From positions 13,778,977 through 13,842,976 of the forward strand of contig NC_092035.1 of the NCBI RefSeq assembly GCF_042242105.1: DNA of 64,000 bases. The letters are read 5' to 3'. The position numbers and the translations under genes are program-made. Shown piece by piece: positions 10,701-23,299 of this stretch. The stretch comes from Pempheris klunzingeri. Taxonomy: Eukaryota; Chordata; Actinopteri; Acropomatiformes; Pempheridae. The notes below the pieces were generated by a model. It saw only the letters and a program-made list of their open reading frames with translations, was not told the origin of the DNA and did no database searches. Within the stretch, counting starts at the first letter, position 1, and every line of letters starts with the position of its first letter.

Positions 10701-12475
10701 ATATGTTGCATTGTTAAGGATTAACAGCATATACAATAGTTAAAATAATATCTTCACTGACCAGCTACTTAATCGGTAATGATAATCCATTTATATATAC
10801 AATAATACTGTTAAAGGGGCCATTCTATAATAAAAACATTCACACTGATGCATTGGGAATCATGTTCCTGTTGTGTGTCTGACACACACACCATCCTGCT
10901 GCCCCAAACACTCACTAGAGCACCACATGTGGATGCATCCACTAAAAACTGTTCAGAGAGTAAGCACTGGACTTCCATGAGGCGGGCACAATGGATTAGG
11001 ATTTTGCTCTATCTGCTGATGTCAGTTTAAGTTGGCCACATGAATTAAAAGATGATAATGTCTCCATGATCCATGTCATGTCAGACCCCCCCCCCTTATG
11101 TATAACAAACAGCCTGTCCACAGGCTGGAGGTGTGTGAGTTTGAGTGTCCTCTTATTAAAAACAAGAACGCCTTTTCCAAGGGGGTTAAAACAACCATTG
11201 CTTACGTGGGCGGCCTCTAGTGGCCATAGACATTATAACAGGAGCGAAAAAGTCTACATGGGGAGGGCAGGAGAAAGCTGGGGGACACAGCCTGGTGGAT
11301 GGACGGATGGATGTGTGTGTGTGTGTGTCCCGTTCAGTAACCCACTGTGGGATAAATAAAGGCTCCATGTGTACATGCTGGACTTCTATTATTACCCAGA
11401 CCATTCAGTCAGGCAGATTTTCCTAAATAATCTTTCTTCCTTTATGTACAAGCAGGGTCCTGAATGCTCACCCAGCACACCCTGCTGCTGGATCCCACCA
11501 GTGCTCCAGCTTTCACCCACACACTTTCAGCTCACACCTGTGCAGCAAACACTGGCATAAAAGCCCCATGGCAATAAGCCAGGCCCGCCACAAATGCAAT
11601 AGGAGTGCGCTGAGCACCCATCACCCACCCTGTGACATCACAGCTCCAGAGCTGAGGCGGGAAGGAGCAGAACTACTATGCTGATACACTAATGGAAATG
11701 AAAAGCACTGCAGGAACCATTAATTATACAATTAAAGTTGTGGAAATAAAGGACAGATGCATTTAAATCATTTGAATTGACATCTTCATGCTGTATCACA
11801 CAGCAGGATCACAGTCTGATGCACTGATGATTCACACACGGCCACCACCACAAGGTACATGTACATATTCTCATTACCTCTGAACACATCCATCACAAGA
11901 GGGCAGCAGTACTCCAGCAGCATGTGGGAAGAGTCACCTCAGCAGCTGGAGGGATGTTCAAATCCATGAGCAGCAAAGTCAAACTCCTGGTTCATCCTGT
12001 GTGTCACGTCTGATTTGTTTAATGGAGCAGTCAAGGCAGCTTTTGTAAAAGATTTAGACAGAAAATATAATGTGAGTGCTTCATATTAGCAAGTATTGGC
12101 ATCAGTCTTCAATTATTCAGAAATATCAGTAGAATGACATTAATAAAAGATCACTGTAGGATGTGAACAATTCAAAATTCAATACTTTATTTCCGTTTAA
12201 ATGCATTTACATGAAACACTGAGGACATCAAACATGTGACCACAGTCAGTCCTGTACAACCTTTGTACACAAACTACTACAGCCTCTTAGATATTAGAAC
12301 ATATTATCATCTTGGTGCTACAGTAGCTCTTGGCTGTGCACAGCTTGAATTTCCCCACCATTTCCAAGTAGGTGACCACTGTGGCTCCGACTGGAAGCCG
12401 AGAATCAAACCAAAGATGCGCAGAACAAACACACAGACACACATTCATCTCAGGTGACTGTGAGTCAGTCGACAA

Positions 12476-12590
12476 GTTGGGGTTCAGTGTTTTGCCCGAG
12501 GACACTTCGACATGCTGACTCAGAGGAGCGGGGGGTTAAACTGTGGAGCTTTCATTGATGTGTGGTCCACTTCACCTCTAAGCCACAGCT
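12476..12590. repeat. SINE-like teleost repeat
   Basis: The phrase TTGGGGTTCAGTGTTTTGCC then GAGGACACTTCGACATG is a widespread teleost interspersed-repeat motif. Only this core is recognisable and the ends are not resolved. Confidence 0.45.
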
Positions 12591-12816
12591 GCAGACTATA
12601 GGAAGCAGTGTTATCATTCAGACATTCATCTCCAGATTTCCTGTGTTGCTTGTTTGTGTGTAATATGCCTGTCTAATATTGATCATGATGTTTCTAGTTG
12701 TTTGGCTCTTTTTATAGAGGCATGCTCTGTGGGAGTATCAGTCGGTGTTGCTCAGCTCTCTCTGGCCCAGCTGGAGTGTGGATTGACTCTCAGTCATGTA
12801 TCTCACACCTGAGATG

Positions 12817-12820
<4 letters not shown>

Positions 12821-12852
<32 letters not shown>
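12821..12852. repeat. GT microsatellite
   Basis: Sixteen uninterrupted TG units. Confidence 0.95.
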
Positions 12853-12855
<3 letters not shown>

Positions 12856-13879
12856 ATACACATACATACATCTGTTCTCTTCTGCTTCATGATAACAACG
12901 CCTGATGAAGATCTCTGCTGAGAGCTGTTAGTACAGTGAGCAGCTTTTGGATCCAGCACCTGTAAACGTGTCAGTAGATGTGTGCACCCTACACCCTGTT
13001 TGCTGTCAGGCATAAACTGATGAAGCCATCACTGTTTACCTCCAGTGTTTCCACATTGTCAGCTAAACAGGGCGTTGCCCTGGTGTTGACTTTTTCATCA
13101 GTTTACAGGCTGATGATGAGCACCTGAGACCCAGTCTGGTCTCTGTGAAGCCAGTGGAGGTGAACTGAGCTGACCCGACCTGGGGCACAGCATGTGTCTG
13201 GGCCAAAGGGGGAAGCGGAGGTGGGTGGTGCAGAGACAGAGCTGTAATGACTTAATTGGTGTGTTGGATCACTGCTGGCTGTCAGCAGCTCATTAACGCA
13301 GCAGCAGCAGTGGGATATGATAACATATTGATGTCACAGTTGTATGAACCTCTGGCAGTCAGTCCGAAGATATCACATTACCACAAACTGTATGTGGGCA
13401 CGTTGATTACTTTCATGTTCCCCCCTCAGCCTGTCGAAAGGAACACTTCTGCTCCGTGGATGATGCAGTTTCCATTTCATCTGCCCACACTATTCTATTC
13501 AGTTTTCTGAGGAGAGGTGCTTAAGGTCTCATAGGTCAAAGAAGTGAATTGTTCTTTTGAATTACCAAATGATAAAATCCAACAGCGGCACGATTCAATG
13601 AGCAGTGCAACCTGGGAGACACTGGCAAAACAAGCTGAATGCAAGCAGCTTAGCAATTATAAATGCACAAGGGGCCAGTGATTATCTAGTGTCATAAATG
13701 AGTGCTGCAGCACCAACAGATCGGATCCCCGCAGGGAGACTCACTGAGGCTGCAGTGTGAGCAGCACACCAGCATTCATCAAGTCCACGATTTACTAAAT
13801 GTTTTCAGAAAACACTTGTCAAGAGTTGATATGTGGAATTTCTTGCCTTCAGAAGGAGGAAGCCCTATTTGACTACTAT

Positions 13880-14360
13880 TCTAATCCATATCATAGCAAG
13901 AACCACTCAACGAAGAGAAATGACGTTACTTTAAGACATGAAGGTCAGTCAATCTGGAAAATTTCAAGAACTTTGTATGTATCCTCAAGTGCAGTCGTGA
14001 AAACCAACAAACCCTGTGATGAGACTGGGGACCCCCCCAGGAAAGGAAGACCAAGAGTTAGCTCTGTTACAGAGGATAAGTTCATCAGTTACCAGCCTCA
14101 ATTGAACAGCACCTCAGATTAGAGCCACATAAATGCTTCACATAGTTCAAGTAGCAGAGACACCTCAGCATCAGCCGTCCAGAGGAGACGGAGTGAATCA
14201 GACTGATGAGTCCAAATGTGAGATTTTTGGCTCCACCACCATGTCTTTGTGAGAGTAGATGGTTTCTACATGTGTGGTTTCCACCATGAAGCATGAAGGA
14301 GGAGGTGTGATGGTGGGGGGGGGCACTGGTTACTAGCTGTAACTGATTTCCCTCCACACC
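13880..14360 (+). mobile_element. Tc1-like transposase remnant
   Basis: The frame at 13799-14122 encodes RHEGQSIWKISRTLYVSSSA, then a GRPR motif and SSVTEDKFI. This is the paired-like helix-turn-helix DNA-binding half of a fish Tc1 transposase. Downstream bases to about 14360 (AGACTGATGAGTCCAAATGT, then ACCACCATGTCTTTGTGAG) correspond to the DDE catalytic part but are out of frame and abbreviated. No clear terminal inverted repeats were found. Dead copy. Confidence 0.75.
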
Positions 14361-14540
14361 AGCGACACAAACACGTGCTCGTCACTGTGAATTGTGATCC
14401 TTCACTTCTTCTCTCTCTCTGCTCAGCAGAAAGCACCAACAGATTAACTCTAATCTCATTTACGGCGGGTAATCGGACTCCGCTGTGTGGCCGCGGGCCA
14501 ATCTCACCAGCACACACACAACATGAAGACAAGCTGCTCT

Positions 14541-14542
<2 letters not shown>

Positions 14543-14577
<35 letters not shown>
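14543..14577. repeat. CA microsatellite
   Basis: About 17 uninterrupted CA units. Confidence 0.95.
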
Positions 14578-14579
<2 letters not shown>

Positions 14580-16430
14580 TAATTTCTAATGTTTTAAATC
14601 AGTTTGAATCAGTATTGATTATAGATATGAGTGAACAGATATTCAGGGAGGCTGTCACATGCTCTTTTAGGTTTAGCTGACTACCTCAGTGATCTGCTCC
14701 TGCTGGACTCCAGCCTCTGGAAGGGGGGGTCTCACTGATGGACACTGTGTACAAAACCAAAGCTCACATTCTCTGCACTTCCCCATGACCACTGGGCTAC
14801 TTGATTCTTTTTGACCTTTGCACTTAGAGTGGCATTTTTCGCTGGCATGTGACTGTTTTTGTATATTTTGGTATAATTTCACATGAACAAGTAGTTTTTA
14901 CAACTTTTTCTGATCACTTAACCAAACTAGCGTTCCCCTGAGGGTAGCTTTGCTGTGGTTCAGCTTCTTCCAGAGCAAAGTAAACGGTATCCATCTCCAG
15001 TTAGGACTGACTGATGAATCCTGCACCTCCGCTGATCAGCTGCCCCCACTTTTACTGTAGCGAGGGCTCTCTGAGCTCCCAGCTGTCACTCGCTGGGGGC
15101 TGAGGGAAGCAGTGGAAGCAGAACTGAGATTAGCTCGGGCTGCTGGGGGATTGTCCTGCTCCTCTCTGAGGGTGGAGGTGGAGTCTGATGTCTCACTTTA
15201 GCTGTCCACACACTAAGAGGATTGGCTCAGACTGGAAGGGATATAAATAAAGTCCTGTTTATCTACCCAGTGATACTTATAATAAAAAAAGGAGATATTT
15301 ATAAATGAGAGGACATGACATGCCCGTAAAGTTATTCCTCATCTAAGATAATGATATCAGACAAATGTTTTCTTGTAGTTTTAAGAGTTAGGAGGTCTAC
15401 ATGGTCCGTTTGTGGAGGAGTCCAAATACCTTGATAACAAAATGAAGACAAACTACAATACAATTTATTATGAAATCCTTTTTTTTAAAGACTTTAAAAA
15501 AAAAACATTCAACCAATCAATCAATTAAACTTTATTTATATAGCATCTTTCAAACAAGTCAAAATGCATTTTAAAGTGCATCCCAAAACATAACATTGTA
15601 CATTAAAAATGGATTTAGAGACTAATACAAATCAAAACAACAAAAGAAGTTAATTGAATAAGACAATAAAGGATGGATAGTTAGTTAGTTAGTTAGTTAC
15701 AATACAAATATAAAAGAATCATGTCAAGACATCTACCTTAACTTACTGCAGCATCAGTTTCTGTTAGTTTTACTTTCTTATGAAATTAGACTTGAAACCT
15801 GTTTGAGTGGCAGTAATGATATTTTTTTACACAGAAAATAATACTATTATCATTTTGTTGCGGAGACATTCTGCAGGAAGATAGAGGGAGGTTTAGTTTT
15901 TACAAACAATTTGGAGATTGAGACGTGACTAATCTTCACAGCACATCTATATGCTATATTAAAAATCACAGATCATAAGGCAGCACCCATCTACTAATCT
16001 CTGGGATGGTGGCTCAATCCCCAGCACGTCCTGTTTATACGTCAGAGTGACTTTAGGCAATACACTGATGGGACTGTTGCTCCTGATGGACAAGCCAGTG
16101 GTTTGCGTGGCAGCTCCATTACTATCAGTGTGAATGAGGGACCAATTAAAGTGGTGTATTCTGTAGAACTAGGAGCTATTCCCCAGTCTACTGACACTGG
16201 CTGATTCTCAGGTACTTCCGTTTAAATTATTTTCCCTCCCCTCGCCCTGCCCCTCCTCCCCCCCTCATCCTCTGTTGGGAGGTGGCGTGCAGTGGATGAA
16301 GGGAAGGAGCTCCCTCCACAGCAGGAGAAGCTCTTGTTCAAGCCTGAATGTTGTTTGTTTCTGTGTCATGCTTCAGAAGACAGACCGTAGCTCCTTTACA
16401 GCAGGATCTATATATGTGGACACGAGTCCT
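14580..16430. other. Upstream region of cnga3; no gene seen
   Basis: Contains an inverted LINE-tail-like stretch at 15508-15600 and a short GTTA repeat near 15680. The rest is unassigned and may include cnga3 upstream control DNA. Confidence 0.35.
15508..15600 (-). repeat. LINE 3' tail, solitary, reverse orientation
   Basis: CCAATCAATCAATTAAACTT followed by TATTTATATAGCATCTTTCA is the reverse complement of a non-LTR retrotransposon tail (box resembling AAAGATGCTATATAAATAAA, then a short tandem repeat). No coding part is attached. Confidence 0.6.
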
Positions 16431-16437
16431 CAGCTCT

Positions 16438-16559
16438 CTTCTCTGATGTAAAGGAGGAAGAACGAACAAGGAGCAACATGGGATTCATCCGGAGCTCACC
16501 CAGACTGCTCCTCACTGCCTGATCTGCTCATCATCATCATCATCATCACTCACATTCAG
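16438..16559 (+). promoter_or_regulatory. cnga3: Probable 5' UTR exon of cnga3 with an upstream ORF
   Basis: A TATATATG stretch near 16411 is followed by an exon-like segment ending at a splice donor (CAG|GTAAAA, 16559/16560). The segment contains an ATG at 16478 with a 14-codon ORF ending at 16522, so it does not start the channel protein. A CAT trinucleotide repeat precedes the donor. Linkage to the coding exon at 17547 is inferred from position and strand only; no transcript evidence is available here. Confidence 0.45.
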
Positions 16560-17546
16560 GTAAAATTAAGTTTCCACAGTAGATAGTGATTGTTGTTAGA
16601 GTTACTGTGTGTTTGCAAGAAAAACCTGCTCTGAAGTCATCAGCTTAGCAAGTCACACCGGGTTGAAAATCTAATTTTAGCCGATGTAATCTGGGAGAAA
16701 AGGATTTGAGTTAACAGTGCTAAAGAAGAAACATGAGCTAACGGGACTGAACACTCACAGAAGCTCTTTTTCTGTCTGTCAGTCTTCATCACAGCTCATA
16801 AAGAATCATATTGAAGTCATTTCCTACACATTTACATGGAAAACTTGACCAAGTCAGCAGCACTGATATTTAGTTATAGACAGGGGTTTCATCAGAATAT
16901 AAAAGTGAAACAACACAATGGGAATGGAACCACTGCATCTTTACTTAGATATTTGACTTTCTACAAACATACACAGCCACACACACCTCAATCACAAGCC
17001 AGCTTCTCTAATCTTTGCTGCGCCTGTACGTATGTATCATCCGTCTGGTTACAGCATCTACTTCTTCACTTTTAAGCTCATGTGTACACACTCTTTCAGT
17101 CTTCTTATGAGTGAAACAGCAATCAAGATGCATTTCAGTATACATTACTAGTTCATGCAGTCTACAAATAAAGCTACTTTGGGTATGGGTACTTCAGAGA
17201 GGATGATTCCATGTTTTTGTACCTCTGCACATTCAAATGTGACTTTTTTGAGTCCCAATAAATGAATAACATTTCCAAAATGTTCCTCATTAAGTCTTTG
17301 TGCATTAAAGTACTTGGACTTTTCATTTATTTCTTAAATGTTAGCTACAGCTCTGCTTGTGAAATCCCAACTACCTGGCTAAAACTTTTAATTTGTAGGC
17401 CCCCTGCTTTTCGGGCTCGCTGTTTTAGTTCATGCATTTTGAGTCAACGTAAGTTAGGAAGATGTGAGCACAATAAAAAGTAAAACATAAAACAGTGACA
17501 GTGGCTGTGGACTCCTCATGATCTCCTGCTCCATGTCTCCAGACTG

Positions 17547-20500
17547 ATGGACAGCCAGGATCAGACATCTTTAGTGGGAACGAGACTGCTGTCCAGGTGA
17601 GTCCTACTAATTAATCACTGTGTGCAGAGACACCAGAATGTACATCAGAGAAGGTCTCCATTCACTGCAGATATTGTAGAGTAGCAGTAATAGTAACAAA
17701 TGAGAGAGTGACACATCCCTGGTGTTACTTCGGCATGTGTGTATGCTGATAAACAACTTCTGCCGTTTTGATCTCTTTTCCAAGGCTGTCGGACATGATG
17801 CGCTTTGGGAGGAGCAGCGTTGGCCCCGAAGAGCCCAGCCTCAGCAAGCAGAGCACAGAGGAGAGCATGAAGAGCAGGAGCAGGTGAGCCGAGCCACTCC
17901 CCAGACCGTGGAGGACCACAGTCCTGAACAACCGAAGTACCTGAATGTTACAAACCTGGCAAGCTTGTTTAGCATTTGTATTTATGCAAGTGGAATATTT
18001 ATTCCAGGTATCCAGGATGTGAATCTTTCTTACATTCCTCTGATACTGAGTATCTTGCGACCAAGATATGCAGCAACTTGGTTCCTTGTTACAATGCAGA
18101 TATGTTACTTGCTTATTTGCTCCTCTTCCAGTGATGGCCGGTGGCCCCTGGCTGCACAAAACATGAACAACAGCAACAACAATGATGGGTAAGATGATGG
18201 ATGGATCCTCTCACACAGCCTTAATCAGACTACTTACAGTACTGTGCAAAAGTCTTAGGCAGGTATGAAGAAATGCTGTAAAGGAAGAATGCTTTCAAGA
18301 ATTTGACTGCCTATTTTTATCGATTTACAAAATGCAAAGTGAGCAAACAGACATGAATTGCGGCCAAAATGGCATTATCCCAGTGTGGCAACAAGGCCAA
18401 GCGACTCAACTGTGCATGAAAACAGGAACTGGGCAGCAGGTGCTCTGGACTGATGAGTCAAAATCTGAAATATGTGGCTGCAGCAGGAGGCAGTTTGTTC
18501 ACCGAAGGGCTGGAGAGCAGAACAATAATGAGTGTGTGCAGGCAGCAGTGAAGCTGGTGGAGGTTCTCTGCAAGTTTGGGGCTGCATTTCTGCAGATGGA
18601 GTTGGGGATTTGGTCAGAGTTAATGATGTCTTCAATGCTGAGAAATACAGGCAGAAACTTATCCATCATCAATACCATCAGGGAGGCGTCTGATTGGCCC
18701 CAAATGTATTCTGCAGCAGGACAAGTCCAAACATACAGCCAATGTCATCAGGAACTATCTTCAGCGTAAAGAAGAACAAGGAGTCCTGGAAGTGATGGTG
18801 TGGCCCCCACAGAGCACTGATCATCAAGACTGTCTGGAATTACATGAAGAAACAGAAGGATCTGAGGCAGCCGACATCCACAGAAGATCTGTGGTTTGTT
18901 CTCCAACATGTTTGGAACAACCTTCCTGCTGAGTTCCTTCAAAAACTGTGTGCAAGTGTACCTGAAGAACTGAAGGAGGTCGCATCAAATATTGATTCGA
19001 TTTAGATTTTTCTTCAGTTTGCTCACTTTTCATTTTGTAAACTGATAAAGACAAACAATTCATGTTATACTTCTGAAAGCATTCTTACTTTACAGCATTT
19101 CTTCACACCTGCCTAAAACGTTTGCACAGTACTGTACATCCAAAGAGACATTTTGTCATGGGACATTTAAACCTCATACTACATAGTAAAGGTCATAGGG
19201 TAGCATCTAAACTGTTATCAAGATCAAACTTCCATTGTAATCTGTTCAGTAGTTGCCATAGTATCTCACTCCAGACCAAAGTGATTGACAGAGTTTCAGA
19301 GTGACTTTGTCAATAGTGCATTCAAATTCAACTCTGCTGGTTTAAGCTCACTTTACGAGTAATAAAGCAGTTGTATAATATCTTCTATAGCTCTGGACCA
19401 TCTTCCTTGATGATCATCAGCTTTCACTCTGATTGGCCTTGAGTCCTCAAATTTGTAACAGAAAACCTGCATTACAAAATGTATGTGTGGAGCTGGAAAG
19501 AAGTGGGCATTTACCAAGCAGAAAGAAAATGTACTTATAAGTTGTACTGTGAAACAGCAGTTCACCCTCGCTGCTTTTATTGTGACACTTCCTTTATCCT
19601 TTTCCTTCGTTACCAAATCTTTCAGCTGTGCAGAAGTGCAACATTAAATTGTTGCAGTACTTGGAGTTTCATACATGTTACTGATGCAGTGAAAAAGATA
19701 AGGGAACACTTCATCATCATAGTATAACACCAAGTCAATTAAACTTCAGGGATATCAGCCTGTCCAGTTAGGAAGCATAAGTGACTGTGAATCAATTTCA
19801 CCTGTTTTGAAGCCAATGAAGTTGACAACAGGTGCACTGGAGAGGCAACAGCAAGACAACCCTCCCAAAGGGAATGGTTTTGTAGGTGGTGGCCTCAGAC
19901 AGTCGCTCTCTCCTCATCCTTCCTGACTGATTCTTCTCTAGTTTTGTGTTTGCTAGTGTCCTTGTCACTACTGGCAGCATGAGGTGGTACCTGCTGCCCA
20001 TTCAGGCTGCACAGGTAGTCCAGCTCCTCCAGGAAGGCACATCTGTACGTGATGTCGCCAGAAGGTTTGCAGCACAGTCTCAAGACCACGGAGGAGGTAC
20101 CAGAAGACGGGCCGTTACACGAGGAGAGCTGGACAGGGTTGTAGAAGGACATCAACAGCAGCAGGACCAGTATCTGCTCCTTTGTGTGAGGAGGAACAGG
20201 AGGAGCACAGCCAGAGCCCTACAGAATGACCTCCAGCAGGCTACTGGTGTGCATGTTTCTGACCAAGCTGCCAGAAACAGACTCCATGAGGTGGCATGAG
20301 GGCCCAGCGTCCTCTAGTGGGACCTGTGCTCACATCCCAGCACCGTATAGCTCGACTGGCATTCACCAGAGAACACCAGAATTGGCAGGTCCACCACTGG
20401 TGCCTCGTTCTCCTCACAGATGAGAGCAGGTTCACACTGAGCACATGTGACAGACATGAAAGAGTCTAACTGCTATTAGGTATCAGGATGAAATCCTCAG

Positions 20501-23299
20501 AGCCATTGTTAGACCTCATGCTGGTGCAGTGGGCTCTGGGTTCCTCCTGGTGCAGGACGACGCCTTTGAACTTGATTATTTAGTTCATCAAGATTTAAGT
20601 ATTCCTTTATTTTTTTTGAGCAGTGTGCGTGAACAGGGGAGTTCACAGAAATCAGTTCTGTTACCTCAGACCTAAGCAGGACAATTAATCCACCTGGGCC
20701 CTGTCCCACTGTCAACACATGTTCCTGATTGGTCCATATGGATCTGTCCCACAGTGAAACCACCAACATGAGCAATTTTCTCATCATTCATAATGTTCAT
20801 GTTAAAAATAGGAATGACTGGGGAAACAGAGAGCTGGCTAAAATTCTCACATAGTACTGTCTAGTTCTTTGTTTTATGGTTGTATTGATTTGGATTGTTT
20901 TAAGTGATATTTACTCCTTATTCTAATCAAACAAATTAGCAAACAACACTTGCCCTACACTTCACTGGCTACAGAAATGACTCTTTCCTGGTGATGAGAC
21001 TTGAGTAAAAGCTGTCCCAGTCCTGACACAGCTGATGTCAGCTAAAGTCAGGTATGACAGCGCTCAGAGCATTGGGACCGATCCTTATTTTAACATCTTA
21101 GTGTGCATTAACATGACTGGACTGTGCCACAGCACCTCCCTCAGGCTCTCTCACACTACTGCATGACAACGAGACAATAGATTTACCTCACCTGCCTTTG
21201 TTTATGGATATCTGCAGAAAAAAAGACGACAAGAAAGATGATAAAAAGGACACCAAGAAAGATGATAAAAAGGACGACAAGAAAGATGATAAAAAGGACG
21301 ACAAGAAGGATGATAAAAAGGATGACAAAAAAGAAGAACCGTAAGTACCACTTACCTTTTTCTATGGCTGCAACTTTCCATCAAATGGAAATATTCTGAC
21401 ACATGATGTGGCACATTTGGTATCACTGCAAAATTTTAAATCACCATTCCCATTTAAAATATAGTTCATATATGTAACATCTGCATGAATGTTACCTGAA
21501 ATTCATTAGCCAATATCTAAAATACTCAAAAATGAAAAATGTTCAGGTCTAAATTCTCTCTCATTCTTTCTCATTCAGAAAGGAGGTGTGGATCATGGAC
21601 CCCGCCACTGATCTGTACTATTACTGGCTGAGCATAATATCCATCCCAGTGTTCTACAACCTGATGTTACTGGTGGCCAGGTCTGAATTCATTGCACTTT
21701 GCATTTTCTCCTTACCTTATTGTTGTTTCAGAGGTCTTGCAATGATTTTGCTTGCCTGCAGGTCTTGTTTTAATGAACTGCAGTATGCAAATACATCACT
21801 GTGGATGGGTTTGGACTACACTTCAGATGTCCTTTATGCCATGGACACCTTTGTGAGGACCAGGACAGGTCAGTGAAAAGAACTGCTGAATTTGTAGTTA
21901 AAGGAAACTTTGAGTATATGATAATGCTGATCATATTCTAATGTCAACAGGATTTTTGGAGCAAGGACTCCTTGTAAAGGATGAGAAGATCCTGAAAGAA
22001 AAGTACATGAAGACACGACAGTTCAGATTAGATGTCATGTCACTCATTCCCACGGATATTGTATTCGTCAAAATTGGAATCAACAACCCAGAGTGGAGGT
22101 TCAACCGCCTCTTTAGGTTAGCACGACTCTTTGAGTTCTTTGACCGGACAGAAACTCGAACCAATTTCCCCAACATCTTCAGAATTGCTAATCTTGTACT
22201 TTACATCATCATCATTATCCACTGGAATGCTTGCCTCTACTTTGCCATCTCCAAGGTGATCGGCTTTGGCTCAGACACCTGGGTATATCCAAGCATGATA
22301 AATAATCCTGAGTTTGCTCGCCTAGCCAGGCAGTACATCTACTGCTTTTACTGGTCCACTCTTACTCTGACTACTATTGGTGAGACACCACCCCCAGTCC
22401 GAGACGTTGAATACTTTTTTGTGGTAGCTGATTTCCTCACTGGGGTTCTGATCTTTGCTACGATTGTAGGCAATGTTGGTGCCATGATATCCAATATGAG
22501 TGCTGCACGTGTAGAGTTCCAGGCTAAGATTGACTCTATCAAGCAGTACATGCATTTTCGGAAGGTCACTAAAGACCTGGAGACAAGGGTGGTGAAGTGG
22601 TTTGACTACCTGTGGACAGAGGAGAAAACCTGTGACGAGAAGTTGGTGCTGAAGAACCTGCCAGACAAGCTAAAGGCTGAGATAGCCATCAACGTACATC
22701 TAGAGACTCTACGAAAAGTGCGTATCTTTCAAGACTGTGAAGCAGGTTTGCTTGTTGAGTTGGTCCTTAAGCTTCAGCCTCAAGTTTTCAGTCCTGGTGA
22801 CTTCATCTGTAAGAAGGGGGACATTGGCAGGGAAATGTATATCATTAAAGCAGGAAAGCTGGCTGTAGTAGCAGATGATGGAGTTACCCAGTTTGTGGTC
22901 CTCAGTGATGGGGCATACTTTGGAGAAATCAGCATCCTCGGTATCAAAGGTAGTAAGGCAGGAAACAGAAGAACAGCCAACATCCGAAGTGTGGGCTACT
23001 CTGATCTGTTTGCCCTGTCCAAAGATGATCTGATGGAGGCACTCACTGAGTATCCCGATGCTAAATATGCGCTGGAGGAGAAGGGAAGGGCCATCCTGAT
23101 GAAAGACAATCTCATAGATGAGTCGCTGGTAGCTGCTACTGACGCCAAAGACTTGGAAAACAAGGTCAACCAGATTGAAGCCAGTTTCGAAGTCATGTCG
23201 GCCAAATTTCGAAAAGCGACAGCCCAGTATGAATCCTCACAGTGTAAACTCAAGCAACGGCTCACTAATATGACAAACCAGGTCCGAACCCTCAGATGA
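17547..23299 (+). CDS. cnga3: Cyclic-nucleotide-gated channel alpha subunit, CNGA3-like
   Basis: Seven coding exons join in phase: 17547-17596, 17785-17883, 18132-18188, 21218-21340, 21579-21680, 21762-21868 and 21951-23299, giving 628 aa. Family role: pore-forming subunit of the cone photoreceptor channel, opened by cGMP and passing Na+ and Ca2+ in the outer-segment membrane. Visible in order are a RLSDMMRF segment like the mammalian CNGA3 N-terminus, a [11 protein letters not shown] block, a Lys/Asp-rich tract (about residues 69-108), S1 ([19 protein letters not shown], about 126-144) and S2. Then come the pore with [10 protein letters not shown] (about 318-327), a cyclic-nucleotide-binding domain (about 430-550, with GNRRTANI carrying the nucleotide-contacting Arg-Thr) and a C-terminal coiled coil (about 579-622). 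[15 protein letters not shown] and [13 protein letters not shown] favour CNGA3 over CNGA1. The protein stops just after the coiled coil, without the short tail of human CNGA3. Which teleost paralogue (cnga3a or cnga3b) cannot be told. Confidence 0.93.
18237..19134 (+). mobile_element. Tc1-like element with long terminal inverted repeats, in a cnga3 intron
   Basis: The element is flanked by TA on both sides (18235-18236 and 19135-19136), the Tc1/mariner target site. It begins CAGTACTGTGCAAAAG and ends with the near-reverse complement. About 64 outer bases pair with roughly six mismatches, and similarity continues inward to about 125 bases (TTTACAAAATG, AAAGTGAGCAAAC). The interior retains the second half of a Tc1 transposase in several frames: LWTDESKSE, then LNAEKYRQ-like and VWPPQS-like stretches and a [10 protein letters not shown] end. 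The DNA-binding half is absent. Non-autonomous and broken. Confidence 0.9.
19687..20627 (+). mobile_element. Second Tc1-like element (GAGCAGTGTG end family), in a cnga3 intron
   Basis: The left end (about 19687) reads GCAGTGAAAAAGATAAGGGA and the right end reads TTCCTTTATT then TTTTTTGAGCAGTGTG, an imperfect inverted pair. The interior encodes [20 protein letters not shown] (helix-turn-helix) and further transposase pieces, including [12 protein letters not shown]-like sequence after about 20470. The frames are broken and the central catalytic part is largely missing. A second, shorter copy of this family lies at 59163-59778 in a ccdc14 intron. Confidence 0.85.

Larger units (their letters stand above)
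10701..13790. other. Intergenic; no gene seen apart from small repeats
   Basis: Contains GATG/GT simple repeats near 11297-11330, a SINE-like stretch at 12476-12590 and a GT microsatellite at 12821-12852. No exons with family similarity were found. Confidence 0.35.

Noticed and set aside
17722-18192. A 156-codon open frame across cnga3 exons 2 and 3
   Set aside because: It reads through a 248-base intron with clear GT/AG ends; only the exon parts in the correct frames match CNGA3.
21241-21330. Possible CRISPR-like or satellite array of AAGGATGATAAAAAG units
   Set aside because: It is an exon of cnga3 with correct splice borders and phase, encoding a Lys/Asp tract.
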